From Hyphomicrobiales bacterium (GTDB lineage: Bacteria > Pseudomonadota > Alphaproteobacteria > Rhizobiales > Beijerinckiaceae): a stretch of DNA of 64,000 nucleotides. Shown here one piece after another: positions 62,636 to 64,000 of the stretch. The position numbers and the translations under genes were made by a program. Numbering within the stretch: position 1 is the stretch's first letter; every line of letters starts with the position of its first letter. The notes under the pieces are model-generated. The model made no database searches. It was not told the origin of the DNA and saw only the letters and a list, made by a program, of their open reading frames with translations. The stretch spans positions 23,056 through 87,055 of the forward strand of contig CANGPL010000005.1 in assembly GCA_947455725.1 (NCBI GenBank), written 5' to 3'.

Positions 62636-64000
62636 TTAAATTGCAGGAAGCAGCGAAATATGCTTGCTCAATTGTTGATTGATCGCATTTAGACTGTAAA
62701 GCATTGGTACATAATCGCCCTTCGCCCAAATGGGCGCAAGGTTGCTAAAATAGGGGGATCGTGGATCTCCAGATTGTCCCGGTGCATTAATCCACAGGCT
62801 CGCATCCCAATTACCGACATCCATAACAATACGGACAGACGCCCCTTGTGTCGTTCGGAAATCAGACACGCGGTATCCCGTATGCATAGGGCTCGATCCG
62901 CTACCACCATGCGGGTAAGGCCCAATGGTCCAGTTTTTTGCAGTTTCTGAGACGGATGAAATACCATGCTCAAAAGCGGCATGGTGGATATCGCCCCAGC
63001 GCCACGCGCCCGGATCACGGCCTAACCGTGTTTCAACATCGGCAAAAGCCTTCTTCAGCGTCTCGCGCAAGAGCCGATTGCGGGCTTCAACGGGTTGATC
63101 CCCAAAACGCCCATCGGGCATTTCCAGCGCGCGTAAAAGCGATTCAATATCGCCCGTGCCCACTAAAGCACGTACTTTCTCGTCCGGAATAAGCGCCACG
63201 AGCAGCGCATGCCTGAGATGATGGGCCCACCACATCTCAACGAGCGCCGCTGCCGCGCTATTTTGGTCGAGGGACCCTTTCCAATCCTTAAAAAGATGCG
63301 TCGCAGGTTCATCGGGACACGCTAATCGCGCCAATTCCGCCAATCGCCGCGCCGGAATGGAAACCGGGTCGTTCTGCAATAGGCAGCAATCCTCGACCGA
63401 GATCTTGTGTTTGCTGTTCAATACCTCGTCAATGCGATCAGCACGCGCCCGATCCACCCATTCATAGCCTATCGGATGTGCATAATCGTTTGGCAGGTTC
63501 ATTTCATTCGCAGTTGCGAAAAACCCTTTGGCGGGGTTCACAATGCGAGGCAGCTCTTCATTGTCCAAAAGCCCTTGCCATTCATAGGTCCCGTCGCCGG
63601 GAACGGGCAGCAGGCCATCCCAATTTTCTCGAATAGGTGCAAAGCCAACCGGCGCCCAGGCTGTCGTACCTGATACATCCGCATAAACCAGATTGACGGA
63701 CGGCACGCCCCAACCGCGTACGGCTTGGCGAAAATCATCCACATTCTTCGTTCGCATCGAGTCTATGCTTTTTAGATAGGGCGCCGCGCCGGGCTCAAAC
63801 CAAACGGATCGCACAGCATAGGCCCGATGCTGCTCCTTATCTTCCAACAGAACCGGGCCGTGATGCGTAAAATACTGCTTCAGGGTTTGGTCAGGCGCGC
63901 CCTTCACCCCAAAAACGCTATCGACCACCTCCATATCACGCCAATCGCCTTTCCAGCGATAGCGATGCGGGTTTTCTGGGTCGGTTTCTAGAACATAGAG
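62636..64000 (-). CDS. Penicillin acylase family protein (C-terminal part, runs off right edge)
   Basis: The minus-strand frame is open from the stop at 62636 to the right edge, so the visible 455 residues are the C-terminal part. The frame continues through an internal ATG at 63934 into PHRYRWKGDWRDMEVVDS, where the family is still conserved, so that ATG is not the start. Matching segments are FFATANEMNLPNDYAHPIGYEW, described by its ends, ETLKKAFADVETRLG, and YPHGGSGSSPMHTGY near the C-terminus. The catalytic beta-subunit N-terminal Ser is outside the window. Members cleave N-acyl amides, often quorum-sensing lactones; substrate unknown. Confidence 0.9.
   Translation of the reverse strand, partial: LYVLETDPENPHRYRWKGDWRDMEVVDSVFGVKGAPDQTLKQYFTHHGPVLLEDKEQHRAYAVRSVWFEPGAAPYLKSIDSMRTKNVDDFRQAVRGWGVPSVNLVYADVSGTTAWAPVGFAPIRENWDGLLPVPGDGTYEWQGLLDNEELPRIVNPAKGFFATANEMNLPNDYAHPIGYEWVDRARADRIDEVLNSKHKISVEDCCLLQNDPVSIPARRLAELARLACPDEPATHLFKDWKGSLDQNSAAAALVEMWWAHHLRHALLVALIPDEKVRALVGTGDIESLLRALEMPDGRFGDQPVEARNRLLRETLKKAFADVETRLGRDPGAWRWGDIHHAAFEHGISSVSETAKNWTIGPYPHGGSGSSPMHTGYRVSDFRTTQGASVRIVMDVGNWDASLWINAPGQSGDPRSPYFSNLAPIWAKGDYVPMLYSLNAINQQLSKHISLLPAI

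Overview
The window looks like chromosomal DNA of an alphaproteobacterium, most likely of the Hyphomicrobiales (rhizobial) type, with moderate GC content. The evidence is gene content and order: a fructose-type ABC operon (frcBCA plus kinase) under a ROK repressor, hemC-hemD-mitofilin-hemY divergent from tsaD-gpsA-EVE, ctpA next to envC, rlmH, rsfS and nadD, ybbA-ybbP divergent from tesA, and SdhAF4 divergent from rsmB. Genus cannot be fixed from the sequence alone. No insertion sequence, prophage, CRISPR array or rRNA was seen. It is a mostly housekeeping segment with one small toxin-antitoxin insertion.

Layout. 0-2.7 kb: edge fragment, rsmB, sdhAF4, and a carbonic-anhydrase-like protein that has lost two zinc ligands. 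2.9-6.6 kb: a six-gene Mla operon (F-E-D-A-C-B) for phospholipid trafficking that includes the outer-membrane partner MlaA. 6.6-16.8 kb: sugar island with repressor frcR, a perfect 31-bp palindrome in the divergent promoter, frcBCA-frcK, an aldo/keto reductase, an arylesterase-like SGNH hydrolase coupled to a Bcr/CflA-type exporter, a class I aldolase-like protein and a PfkB kinase. 16.8-27.1 kb: tRNA-Thr(CGU), heme genes, tsaD, gpsA, EVE protein, a secreted hydrolase and acetyl-CoA synthetase. 27.1-41 kb: manC, an amidotransferase, hpt, a zinc-ribbon membrane protein, ftsEX, plsC, an MsbA-like exporter, nadD, rsfS, rlmH, envC, ctpA, a divergent polysaccharide deacetylase and rppH. 41-49.2 kb: DMT transporter, tdh-kbl, an L,D-transpeptidase coupled to an unusual response regulator, and an M3 peptidase. 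49.2-53 kb: AbrB-Doc module, AarF/UbiB-type kinase, a candidate small RNA on the minus strand, DUF2794 and a Bax-inhibitor-1 protein. 53-64 kb: ybbP-ybbA/tesA, a Tas-type reductase, a polyamine ABC operon (potD-A-B-C) and a penicillin-acylase-family gene cut by the right edge.

A cell-envelope theme runs through the window: Mla transport, FtsEX with its likely effector EnvC, CtpA, the divergent deacetylase, PlsC, the MsbA-like exporter, and an L,D-transpeptidase paired with a regulator. The observations most worth following are the non-canonical carbonic anhydrase, the response regulator with a degenerate ATPase site next to the L,D-transpeptidase, the candidate C-rich small RNA at about 51.5 kb, the hairpin that traps the ribosome-binding site of the deacetylase gene, and the palindromes in front of frcB and potD. 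I did not find a clear, wholly new multi-gene system.
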